Source: Candidatus Brocadiaceae bacterium
GTDB lineage: Bacteria > Planctomycetota > Brocadiia > SM23-32
Length of the DNA: 5,071 nt
NCBI GenBank assembly: GCA_003551785.1
Contig: PUNP01000369.1
Span: 1-5,071 of the forward strand
Reading direction: 5' to 3'
Positions 1-4,784 of the stretch are shown piece after piece (position 1 is the stretch's first letter; every line of letters begins with the position of its first letter). The notes under the pieces were generated by a model. That model did not search any database. It was not told the origin of the DNA and saw only the letters and a program-made list of their open reading frames with translations. The translations under genes were made by a program, and so were the position numbers.

Positions 1-894
1 CAGTATTGCCCTCAAATGTTGTTCAAACTGTGATGTGATGATGCTTTCAATAGTATGGTGACCGCTATTATGTGGTCGGGCAGCGATTTCATTTACAATC
101 ACCTCGCCGGTTGCATCCACGAACAGCTCAACCGCCAGCAGGCCTTCCATGTTCAGCAAATTTATGATGTCACGGGCACAAGCAACGGCTTTTTCGGATT
201 GTTCATCTGTTACAGACGAAGGACAAATCAATTTATCCACAAGATTTGCTTTCGGGTTAAAAAGCATTTCTGCAACAGGATAACATTTGACTTCTCCCTT
301 TCTGTTGCGCGCCGCGATTGCTGAAATCTCTTTTGCAATATCTACTTTCTCCTCTATTACTGAAGGCCCAGAAAGTATTTTTGTCAGATCGCTCTTGTCG
401 TTTATAACAGCAACTCCACGCCCGTCATATCCACCTTTCCTTAATTTCTGCACAAAAGGGAATTTGATTTCCCCTTTTTCGACACCACTCAAAACTGCTC
501 CTTTCGATTCACAAACCCTGAAGGGAGAAGTCGGAATTCCATGCTTTTTCAAAAACTCCTTCTGTAACCCTTTGTCCTGAATCAGCTCTAATATTTCAGG
601 GTCGGGAAAAATTCTGTGTCCTTCTGATTTAAGTTTTCTCAGGGCGTCGATATTGACACTCTCAATTTCAAAGGTCAGCACATCCACCAACTTTCCAAAT
701 TGGTAAACGGCTTCAAAATCCAACTTGTTTCCGTTCACCAGTTGCGAGGCTATTTTCCCGGCGGGACAATTTTCATCGTTGTCCAAAACATATGTGGTTA
801 TATCCCACTTGCTGGCATCCTGAAGCAGCATTTTTCCAAGTTGCCCACCTGCTATAATTCCAAGCTTTAAATTTGATGTCACCAACTTTTCCAT
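1..894 (-). CDS. purK: N5-carboxyaminoimidazole ribonucleotide synthase (PurK), N-terminal 298 residues, cut by window edge
   Basis: PurK is a cytoplasmic ATP-grasp ligase that uses ATP and bicarbonate to carboxylate 5-aminoimidazole ribonucleotide to N5-CAIR, which PurE then rearranges in de novo purine synthesis. I translated the minus strand from the ATG at 894-892 and found an uninterrupted frame of 298 codons to position 1. The N-terminal glycine-rich motif AGGQLGKML lies at residues 15-23 and TFEIE at 74-78. The ATP-grasp glycine loop KLRKGGYDGRG is at 150-160. The metal/ATP-binding NEIAARPHNSGHH is at 268-280, followed by SQFEQHLRAI, the usual PurK signature. Family members are about 350-390 residues, so some 60-90 C-terminal residues lie left of the window. 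An AG-rich stretch (CAGAAAG) upstream of the ATG is a weak ribosome binding site. No purE lies directly upstream; that side holds a repeat and a small-RNA terminator. Identity is secure. Confidence 0.95.
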   Translation of the reverse strand, partial: MEKLVTSNLKLGIIAGGQLGKMLLQDASKWDITTYVLDNDENCPAGKIASQLVNGNKLDFEAVYQFGKLVDVLTFEIESVNIDALRKLKSEGHRIFPDPEILELIQDKGLQKEFLKKHGIPTSPFRVCESKGAVLSGVEKGEIKFPFVQKLRKGGYDGRGVAVINDKSDLTKILSGPSVIEEKVDIAKEISAIAARNRKGEVKCYPVAEMLFNPKANLVDKLICPSSVTDEQSEKAVACARDIINLLNMEGLLAVELFVDATGEVIVNEIAARPHNSGHHTIESIITSQFEQHLRAIL

Positions 895-928
895 GTCGTA
901 TCTTTCTGAATTATGTTTGTCACCTTAT

Positions 929-958
929 CCCGCATATTTCATCAACCAAAAAATAAAG
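929..958 (+). repeat. Dispersed repeat, copy A
   Basis: This copy begins CCCGCATATTTCATC and continues ATCAACCAAA, identical to copy C for its first 22 bases (929-950). It then drifts (AAATAAAG in place of GAATAGTA). It lies between purK (start at 894) and the small-RNA terminator, and it points toward copy B, which is in the opposite orientation about 500 bases away. Together A and B could be the ends of one composite element, but A is the most diverged copy. The function is unknown. Confidence 0.8.
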
Positions 959-978
959 TAAGATTTAAAATGGGGCAT

Positions 979-1022
979 AAAAAAAAGCCGGCACATAGCC
1001 AGTATCAGGCTATGTGCCGGCT
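979..1022 (-). terminator. Intrinsic terminator of the minus-strand small RNA
   Basis: A perfect 15-bp inverted repeat (986-1000 pairing with 1008-1022, arm AGCCGGCACATAGCC) encloses a 7-base loop. On the plus strand eight A residues (979-986) precede it, so a minus-strand transcript would end in a GC-rich hairpin followed by a U run. There is no U run on the plus-strand side, so it acts in one direction. It separates whatever is transcribed upstream from purK, which therefore needs its own promoter between about 895 and 978. Confidence 0.9.
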
Positions 1023-1176
1023 CGTGATCCGGCGGACCTATCCAGTAAAGATATATCCGCGGCTCATTGCCGTTGAGCAATGGCACACAAAAAGACAATG
1101 GCAATGTCAAAACCAACCATCGCCCCTCTCTTCAGCTGGTTGCATCGGATGCAACCCCCTGTCAGTGTGCCTTCGT
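979..1176 (-). ncRNA. Candidate structured small RNA, about 200 nt
   Basis: No coding frame here resembles a protein, but the minus strand has the layout of a small-RNA gene. A promoter (1208-1213 and 1185-1190) precedes it and a strong intrinsic terminator (979-1022) ends it. Several stems can be drawn by eye. GGCACAC (1171-1165) pairs with GUGUGCC (1088-1082), continued inward by GACAG with UUGUC. Inside that lie a perfect hairpin over 1138-1156 (GGUUGCAU/AUGCAACC) and a second hairpin, GGCGAUG with CAUUGCC. After it come a small hairpin over 1063-1078 and GCGGA/UCCGC enclosing UAUC/GAUA around 1032-1060. I see no match to 6S, tmRNA, SRP RNA, RNase P or a familiar riboswitch. Because a terminator follows directly, it is more likely a free RNA than a leader for purK. 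Transcript ends are inferred. Confidence 0.55.
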
Positions 1177-1184
1177 AGGATAAT

Positions 1185-1213
1185 AGAATATCATATACGG
1201 CTGCCGGCGTCAA
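1185..1213 (-). promoter_or_regulatory. Predicted sigma70-type promoter for the small RNA
   Basis: On the minus strand TTGACG (1213-1208) is followed, after exactly 17 bases, by TATTCT (1190-1185). These match the -35 and -10 consensus at 5 of 6 and 4 of 6 positions. The expected start is near 1176-1178, just ahead of the GGCACAC strand that begins the first long-range stem, and about 200 bases from the terminator. The agreement of promoter, structure and terminator is what makes the call credible; the hexamers alone would not. Confidence 0.5.
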
Positions 1214-1264
1214 AAATATCCATGAAACAGGCATCGAACATAATTGAACATGCGTTCGATTCCG

Positions 1265-1392
1265 GCCGCATATGCACCACTGGAACGCGTGAAACAGGCG
1301 GGATATAACCACCATCTTTTTTCCCACTGATTCCGAGGCTATTTCTCCGCTAACCCGCTTATTTCACGCGTTCTCAGCGGTGCATATGCGGC
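1265..1392. repeat. Long inverted repeat, 38-39 bp arms
   Basis: The left arm 1265-1302, read on the minus strand, and the right arm 1354-1392, read on the plus strand, both run CCCGC..TTTCACGCGTT..AG.GGTGCATATGCGGC. They differ by four substitutions and one inserted base. The 51-base interval between them has no recognisable content. Each arm starts with the same CCCGC(T)TATTTCA-type head as the dispersed repeat, then diverges into a second module that recurs at 4692-4737. This suggests two related elements inserted head to head. Confidence 0.75.
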
Positions 1393-1412
1393 GGGAAGCA
1401 AACGCATAATTC
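1367..1412 (+). repeat. Second repeat module, copy 1
   Basis: These 46 bases begin CGCGTTCTCAG and contain GGTGCATATGC and AGCAAACGC. They match 4692-4737 at 41 of 46 positions without gaps. Both copies lie on the inner side of a minus-oriented copy of the dispersed repeat (B and E), so the two modules belong to the same element. A third, partial copy lies inverted within 1265-1302. Confidence 0.85.
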
Positions 1413-1440
1413 TTTTTCAAAACGGAACTGAAAAAGAATT
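1408..1440. other. Perfect 12-bp AT-rich hairpin
   Basis: AATTCTTTTTCA (1408-1419) and its exact inverse complement TGAAAAAGAATT (1429-1440) enclose a 9-base loop. It lacks a following U run on either strand and so is not an obvious terminator. It sits between the second repeat module and copy B, and it has no equivalent in the shorter element at 4692-4784. Confidence 0.7.
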
Positions 1441-1446
1441 GATCTT

Positions 1447-1479
1447 AATTACTATTCTTTGGTTGATGAAATAAGCTGG
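1447..1479 (-). repeat. Dispersed repeat, copy B
   Basis: Read on the minus strand this is GCTTATTTCATC followed by AACCAAAGAATAGTAATT, matching copies C and D through the core. It lies upstream of the isomerase gene, in the opposite orientation to copy A. A TTG at 1459 inside it opens the isomerase reading frame, but that is repeat sequence rather than a likely start. Confidence 0.85.
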
Positions 1480-1530
1480 ATAATGCAGCCTCGCTTCGAG
1501 CCTGCATACTGCAAAAACTACAACACTCTC

Positions 1531-2925
1531 ATGGACTCGCATAAAAACATGAACGATGCAACAACAAATGCAAACCCTTCCGGAATAAAAACCGGATTCC
1601 TTCCGATAGGTCGTCAACGTGGGGGGTTCAACCCTGCATGGGCGGAAGCGATGCGCACATCAGCTCTGGAGGCAATTCAGGAGCTGAATCTGGCAGTGGT
1701 GACTCCTGACGAACCTGTCGTCGACGATTCAACCTTGAGAAAAACCGTTTCCAAATTCAGAGCGGAAGGCTGTGATTCCCTGCTGGTGCTTCAACCTTCA
1801 ATGGGCGACGGTCGCCTTGCTCCCGTACTGGCACGGTTATGGGAATTCCCGGCCATATTCTGGGCCACGCCTGAAAAACAGGACGAACCGCGCGTCAGTT
1901 CATGCTCCCTTACCGGAGCCCATAACTTTGCGGCAATCCACAGGCAATTCGGACATAAATTCGAACTCATATACGGACATCCCGCACAGAAGCAAACCCG
2001 ACTTGAACTGATTCGCGCGGTCCGTATCACATCAACTGTCAAAAAGCTCAGGCGCATGATAATCGGCCTCGTCGGTGGAACAGCCCCGGGTTTTATAGAT
2101 ATGGTCCCGGACCCCACTGAAATGAACAGGCGTCTGGGGGTCGGCCTGGTTCAAATGGGCCTGAACGAATTAACTCATCTCATCGATAGCGTAGAAGAAA
2201 ATGAAGTCAGAGCCGATGCGGCTGAAATTGAAACGTGGGGGTTGCCTTTAGAAGACGGGGTAACTGTTGATGACCTGCATATGAATTCCCGTTATTATCT
2301 GGCGATAAAAGCCTTAATGAAAAAACGCAGCCTGGATGCCATCGCGATCCGATGCTGGCCGGAACTGCCCAACATCTACGGCCACTGGCCTTACCTTGCC
2401 ATGGCCAGATTGCTTGATGAAGGATGCATAACATCACTCGAAGGCGACACCGACGCAGCAACAGGATGCCTGGTAACGGATCTCCTTGAAATGGGCCCCT
2501 CTTTCATTGCTGATTGGCTGGAACACGATGAAGATTCGATAACTTTGTGGCACCCGGGGCAGGCCCCGCCCAGTCTGTGCGAGAAAGAGTCTCTGAGCCT
2601 TGGCATGCATTTTAATATCGAAAAGCCTTTGGTGTTGAACGGACGGCTTAAAACAAACCAACCTGTTACGTTGTACCGCATATGGCGATGTGATGGTCTG
2701 TACAGAATCACGGCAGCGGAAGCCCGGGCCATTGCACCGCGTCGCCCCCTGTCAGGTTCGCACGTGACGGTCGAGCTCAACGGCAAAAAGCCCCGGATCT
2801 GGTTTGAAGAACTCTGCCACGAAGGCATGCCGCACCACCTGTCCCTCATCTACGGCCACCACGGCGATACACTGCGCAGATTTTCAAAACAAGCAGATCT
2901 TTTATGGAGTCGAGCCGGAGAATGA
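1531..2925 (+). CDS. L-fucose isomerase-like sugar isomerase family protein
   Basis: The 464-residue protein resembles the FucI/AraA-fold sugar isomerases (L-fucose isomerase and relatives), cytoplasmic metal-dependent aldose-ketose isomerases. The N-terminal part has KTGFLPIGRQRGGF (residues 20-33) and an alternating alpha/beta pattern. The C-terminal half carries the diagnostic elements: CWPE (275-278), EGDTDAATG (304-312), a WHPGQAPPSL segment (340-349) and EGMPHHLSLIYGHH near 431-444. By family analogy the metal ligands would be Glu278, Asp306 and a histidine of the MPHH motif. The substrate cannot be read from sequence. The frame is open back to a TTG at 1459 inside repeat B. I chose ATG 1531 because it lies outside the repeat and just before the conserved start; ATG 1549 is equally possible, and neither has a clear Shine-Dalgarno. 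It is followed directly by an SGNH hydrolase with which it is probably translationally coupled. Confidence 0.85.
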   Translation: MDSHKNMNDATTNANPSGIKTGFLPIGRQRGGFNPAWAEAMRTSALEAIQELNLAVVTPDEPVVDDSTLRKTVSKFRAEGCDSLLVLQPSMGDGRLAPVLARLWEFPAIFWATPEKQDEPRVSSCSLTGAHNFAAIHRQFGHKFELIYGHPAQKQTRLELIRAVRITSTVKKLRRMIIGLVGGTAPGFIDMVPDPTEMNRRLGVGLVQMGLNELTHLIDSVEENEVRADAAEIETWGLPLEDGVTVDDLHMNSRYYLAIKALMKKRSLDAIAIRCWPELPNIYGHWPYLAMARLLDEGCITSLEGDTDAATGCLVTDLLEMGPSFIADWLEHDEDSITLWHPGQAPPSLCEKESLSLGMHFNIEKPLVLNGRLKTNQPVTLYRIWRCDGLYRITAAEARAIAPRRPLSGSHVTVELNGKKPRIWFEELCHEGMPHHLSLIYGHHGDTLRRFSKQADLLWSRAGE

Positions 2926-3560
2926 AAATTGAAAGTGGCAGCAGGATTATTTTTATCGGTGATTCGATAACCGACTGCGGACGCAGCAGGCCGTCAAAAG
3001 CCAATGAAGGTCTCGGAGAAGGTTATGTAGCGCTGGTAGAAAACTTTCTATCTGCCTGGTACCCTGAAAGGCGGATCGAAGTCTTCAATACCGGTATCGG
3101 CGGGAACCGAATCACGGACCTGAAACAACGCTGGCAAACCGATGTTCTGGATTACAATCCAGATTGGGTGGCGATTAAAATCGGGATCAATGACGTCTGG
3201 CGTCAATTCGACAGCCCGGGGCTGCAACAGGTGGACATTGAAACGTATGAATTGATCTACCGAGAACTTTTAAAAAAGACATGCCCTGACATCAAAGGGC
3301 TGGTCATTCTGTCACCTTATCTTATTGAACCCGACAGAACCGTTCCGATGCGCGCTCTGATGGACAGGTACAGCAGCACTGCAGAACTTCTGGCCGCAGA
3401 GTTTGGCGCTTTTTTTGTTGATGTTCAGGCTGAAATGGATCGGTACCTGAAGTATAGAAAGCCGATTTCGCTGAGCACCGACAGGATACATCCCAACAGG
3501 ACCGGACACCTTTTGATAGCACGTGCTTTTCTGAAGGCGCTGGCTTTTGAATGGGAATAG
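2922..3560 (+). CDS. SGNH/GDSL-family hydrolase (probable carbohydrate or acyl esterase)
   Basis: This 212-residue protein is a complete single-domain SGNH hydrolase, a serine esterase fold that often removes acetyl or other acyl groups from sugars. Block I is FIGDSITDCGR with nucleophile Ser15. Block II is NTGIGGNRITDL (56-67). Block III is KIGIND (86-91) with Asn90. Block V is DRIHP with Asp187 and His190 completing the triad. There is no signal peptide, so it should act in the cytoplasm on imported material. ATG 2922 overlaps the isomerase stop as ATGA, and relatives typically begin near MKIE..., so I prefer it. An in-frame ATG at 2904 would add six residues. The tight overlap suggests co-translation and a joint role, for example de-esterifying and isomerising the same sugar. 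No terminator with a U run follows; an unusual nested inverted repeat does. Confidence 0.9.
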   Translation: MKIESGSRIIFIGDSITDCGRSRPSKANEGLGEGYVALVENFLSAWYPERRIEVFNTGIGGNRITDLKQRWQTDVLDYNPDWVAIKIGINDVWRQFDSPGLQQVDIETYELIYRELLKKTCPDIKGLVILSPYLIEPDRTVPMRALMDRYSSTAELLAAEFGAFFVDVQAEMDRYLKYRKPISLSTDRIHPNRTGHLLIARAFLKALAFEWE

Positions 3561-3571
3561 CCCGCTTACGT

Positions 3572-3638
3572 ATGAAATATGAGACTCAATCGGATCTAAG
3601 TTGCTACTGGGATCCGAAGGCCTAACCCGCATATTTCA
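3572..3638. other. Nested inverted repeat downstream of the hydrolase gene
   Basis: ATGAAATATG (3572-3581) is the exact inverse of CATATTTCAT (3629-3638), the head of repeat copy C. Within it CGGATC (3591-3596) pairs with GATCCG (3611-3616). The hydrolase stop at 3560 is followed at once by CCCGCTTA, the same head as the dispersed repeat. There is no U run, so it is not a standard terminator. It may be the remnant of an opposing repeat end. Confidence 0.55.
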
Positions 3639-3690
3639 TCAACCAAAGAATAGTAATTTAGATAAAAGGCTTGACAATCCAAAGTTCATG
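3626..3690 (+). repeat. Dispersed repeat, extended copy C
   Basis: This copy is 65 bp, from CCCGCATATTTC to AAAGTTCATG. It aligns with copy D (4558-4619) with only a 2-base and a 1-base indel and three substitutions. It lies just upstream of the HEPN-MNT promoter, and copy D lies after the pair in the same orientation. It contains TTGACA at 3671-3676, which copy D lacks (TTGAAG). Confidence 0.9.
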
Positions 3691-3691
3691 T

Positions 3692-3720
3692 TTGCTATGG
3701 CCTAAATTATTAGCGATAAT
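3692..3720 (+). promoter_or_regulatory. Predicted promoter of the HEPN-MNT operon
   Basis: TTGCTA (3692-3697) and GATAAT (3715-3720) are separated by 17 bases and would start transcription near 3727, giving a leader of about 35 bases before the GTG at 3762. The -35 box begins two bases after the end of repeat copy C. An alternative -35 (TTGACA, 3671-3676) inside the repeat lacks a good -10 at normal spacing. Confidence 0.45.
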
Positions 3721-3761
3721 ATAAATAGACAATATCTTTCTGTAGGGTTCGGAGGAATGAT

Positions 3762-4166
3762 GTGAATAAGGAAAACAACAAGGGGAAGTTGCCGGATGAA
3801 TGGATAAAACAGGCCGATTATGATATGGAAACCGCCCGGGCAATGTTTGCTGGCCGCAGATATATTTACACCGTATTTATGTGTCATCTTTCGATCGAAA
3901 AAGCGCTGAAAGGCCTTTATCAAACGCAAACGGGAGAAATGCCACCCAAAACACATAATCTGGTTTTTCTTGTTGAAAAAATTGGCCTGAAGCTGTCGGA
4001 GGATATGTATGACAGGATTTTCAAACTCAGCCGCATAAGCATACAAACACGTTATCCGGAGGATCTGGAAAAGATGCAGGAAGAATACAACAGAAATGTT
4101 ACCGGTAAAACACTTCAAGAGAGCGAGGATGCGCTTTTATGGATAAAAAAACAGTATCAGAAGTGA
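3762..4166 (+). CDS. HEPN domain protein, probable toxin partner of an MNT nucleotidyltransferase
   Basis: This 134-residue, mostly helical protein has the layout of COG2250-type HEPN proteins. These pair with minimal nucleotidyltransferases in toxin-antitoxin modules, where HEPN members usually act as RNases. Recognisable elements are EWIKQADYDMETAR (13-26), the helix CHLSIEKALKGL (41-52), PPKTHNL (61-67) and QTRYPED (95-101). The RX4-6H motif of the best-studied HEPN RNases (HepT/DUF86 type) is absent: no arginine is followed by histidine at that spacing. RNase activity is therefore not assured. The start is GTG 3762, six bases after GGAGG (3751-3755). Two ATGs at 3757 and 3760 are in another frame and hit TGA at 3763. 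The gene overlaps the MNT gene by 28 bases, a sign of tight coupling, and repeats C and D bracket the pair. Confidence 0.88.
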   Translation: MNKENNKGKLPDEWIKQADYDMETARAMFAGRRYIYTVFMCHLSIEKALKGLYQTQTGEMPPKTHNLVFLVEKIGLKLSEDMYDRIFKLSRISIQTRYPEDLEKMQEEYNRNVTGKTLQESEDALLWIKKQYQK

Positions 4167-4465
4167 TTGAATTTCTAAAAAAGTGCCTGGAACAGCAAGG
4201 GGTAACGGTATCAAAAATAGTACTTTTCGGCTCTCATGCAACAGGCGGTGCAGGTGAAGAAAGCGATTTGGATATAGCGGTTATCTCTAATGATTTCAGC
4301 GGAAAAGGTATTTTCCAGCGTGCAAAGATGACGAAGGAGCCGGAGGTTAAGACGATAAGAAAATTTATGATACCCCTCGATATCGTCACCTTGACCCCGG
4401 AAGAATATGAAAACGAAACCTCCCTTGTGGCGGCCTACGCGAAAGAGGACGCTTCAAACTATTAA
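4139..4465 (+). CDS. MNT-type nucleotidyltransferase domain protein, probable antitoxin
   Basis: The 108-residue protein is a minimal nucleotidyltransferase of the polymerase-beta fold, known as the antitoxin partner of HEPN proteins. The signature GS-X10-DXD is intact: Gly31, Ser32, then Asp43 and Asp45 within EESDLDIAVIS. A third carboxylate, Asp81 in PLDIVTL, completes the usual metal-binding set, so the enzyme looks active. In studied HepT/MntA systems the MNT protein neutralises the HEPN toxin by adding AMP to a tyrosine next to RX4HXY. That motif is missing from the partner here, so the mechanism may differ or work by binding alone. The start at 4139 lies within the HEPN gene, ten bases after GAGG (4125-4128), consistent with translational coupling. 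No obvious terminator follows; repeat copy D begins about 90 bases downstream. Confidence 0.9.
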   Translation: MDKKTVSEVIEFLKKCLEQQGVTVSKIVLFGSHATGGAGEESDLDIAVISNDFSGKGIFQRAKMTKEPEVKTIRKFMIPLDIVTLTPEEYENETSLVAAYAKEDASNY

Positions 4466-4557
4466 AGCCGTTGGAAAAACCAAATGCCATACAATGCCAA
4501 ACAAATTTTCTTATCTGCCCTAAAAAAGTCGCGTAGCAGATGTTTCCATTGTTTTAG

Positions 4558-4619
4558 CCCGCATTTCATCAACCAAAGAATAGTAATTTAGATAAAGGCT
4601 TGAAGATCCAAAGTTAATG
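4558..4619 (+). repeat. Dispersed repeat, extended copy D
   Basis: This copy is 62 bp and nearly identical to copy C, in the same orientation and about 930 bases downstream, so the two form direct repeats around the HEPN-MNT pair. It lacks the AT dinucleotide of CATATTTC and reads TTGAAG where C has TTGACA. Confidence 0.9.
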
Positions 4620-4691
4620 CTCGTTTACTGGTTCTATTTGAACATACAGTGTGTACCTGATCGGAACGACAACGACGGCCCGACCTTCGGG

Positions 4692-4737
4692 CGCGTTCTC
4701 AGTGGTGCATATGCCTCGGGCAGCAAACGCGTAATTC
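4692..4737 (+). repeat. Second repeat module, copy 2
   Basis: It matches 1367-1412 at 41 of 46 positions, with the same orientation relative to the adjoining minus-strand core repeat. Here only 15 bases separate it from copy E, against 34 bases before copy B, because the 12-bp hairpin of the first element is missing. Confidence 0.85.
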
Positions 4738-4752
4738 AACCTGAGAGCAAGT

Positions 4753-4784
4753 AATTGCTATTCTTTGGTTGATGAAATAAGCGG
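4753..4784 (-). repeat. Dispersed repeat, copy E, overlapping the end of the beta-helix gene
   Basis: On the minus strand it reads CCGCTTATTTCATC then AACCAAAGAATAGCAATT, matching the core with one change near its end. Bases 4784-4758 are read in frame by the neighbouring gene and encode PLISSTKE and its TAG stop. Confidence 0.9.

Larger units (their letters stand above)
1354..1479. mobile_element. Putative MITE-like element, about 126 bp, ending in repeat copy B
   Basis: The left end reads CCCGCTTATTTCA (1354-1366) and the right end is its inverted match TGAAATAAGCTGG (1467-1479), with one mismatch in 13. Inside are the module shared with 4692-4737, a perfect 12-bp AT-rich hairpin (1408-1440) and the extended copy-B sequence. 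It has no room for a transposase, so it would be non-autonomous. I see no convincing target-site duplication at the flanks, which leaves the element boundaries uncertain. Confidence 0.4.
4466..4757. other. Gene-free interval filled with repeats
   Basis: No reading frame here looks coding. The first 90 bases hold only a weak 6-bp inverted repeat (ATCTGC at 4513, GCAGAT at 4536) without a U run. Copy D of the dispersed repeat follows, then a short hairpin (GCCCGA/TCGGGC, 4678-4692), then the second module and the start of copy E. It separates two convergent genes, the MNT gene on the plus strand and the beta-helix gene on the minus strand. Confidence 0.7.
4558..4784. mobile_element. Putative repeat-bounded element between copies D and E
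   Basis: Copy D (plus) and copy E (minus) face each other as imperfect terminal inverted repeats about 227 bp end to end. The right 93 bases correspond to the right part of the element at 1354-1479: shared module, then core repeat. The left part is the extended form seen at copy C. It may therefore be a composite of two insertions rather than one unit. It carries no protein gene. Confidence 0.4.

Noticed and set aside
55..580. Plus-strand open frames at 55-324 and 287-580
   Set aside because: They are antisense shadows of purK, whose motifs are clear on the minus strand.
979..1176. 6S RNA, tmRNA, SRP RNA or retron RNA
   Set aside because: The 5' strand pairs internally near nt 80-90 rather than with the 3' end as in 6S; no tRNA-like domain, SRP tetraloop helix or reverse transcriptase gene is visible.
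913..1308. Plus-strand open frame of 131 codons and minus-strand frames at 1064-1327 and 925-1116
   Set aside because: They run through repeat A, the terminator hairpin and the inverted repeats, show no protein-like pattern, lack ribosome binding sites and overlap each other. RNA structure explains the region better.
1456..1484. Promoter for the isomerase operon (GATAAT at 1479-1484)
   Set aside because: The -10 box is good and would give a start about 40 bases before ATG 1531, but no acceptable -35 lies at normal spacing, so it is not listed as a feature.
1459..1530. Start of the isomerase gene at TTG 1459
   Set aside because: The codon and the next several residues are dispersed-repeat sequence; family similarity begins about 44 codons later.
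3620..3660. Integron attC site (GCCTAAC at 3620-3626 next to a toxin-antitoxin pair)
   Set aside because: No matching GTTRRRY core lies at the expected distance in a foldable arrangement, the other repeat copies lack GCCTAAC, and neighbouring genes are not cassette-like.
929..4784. CRISPR array
   Set aside because: The repeat copies are irregularly spaced by hundreds of bases, occur in both orientations and are separated by genes.
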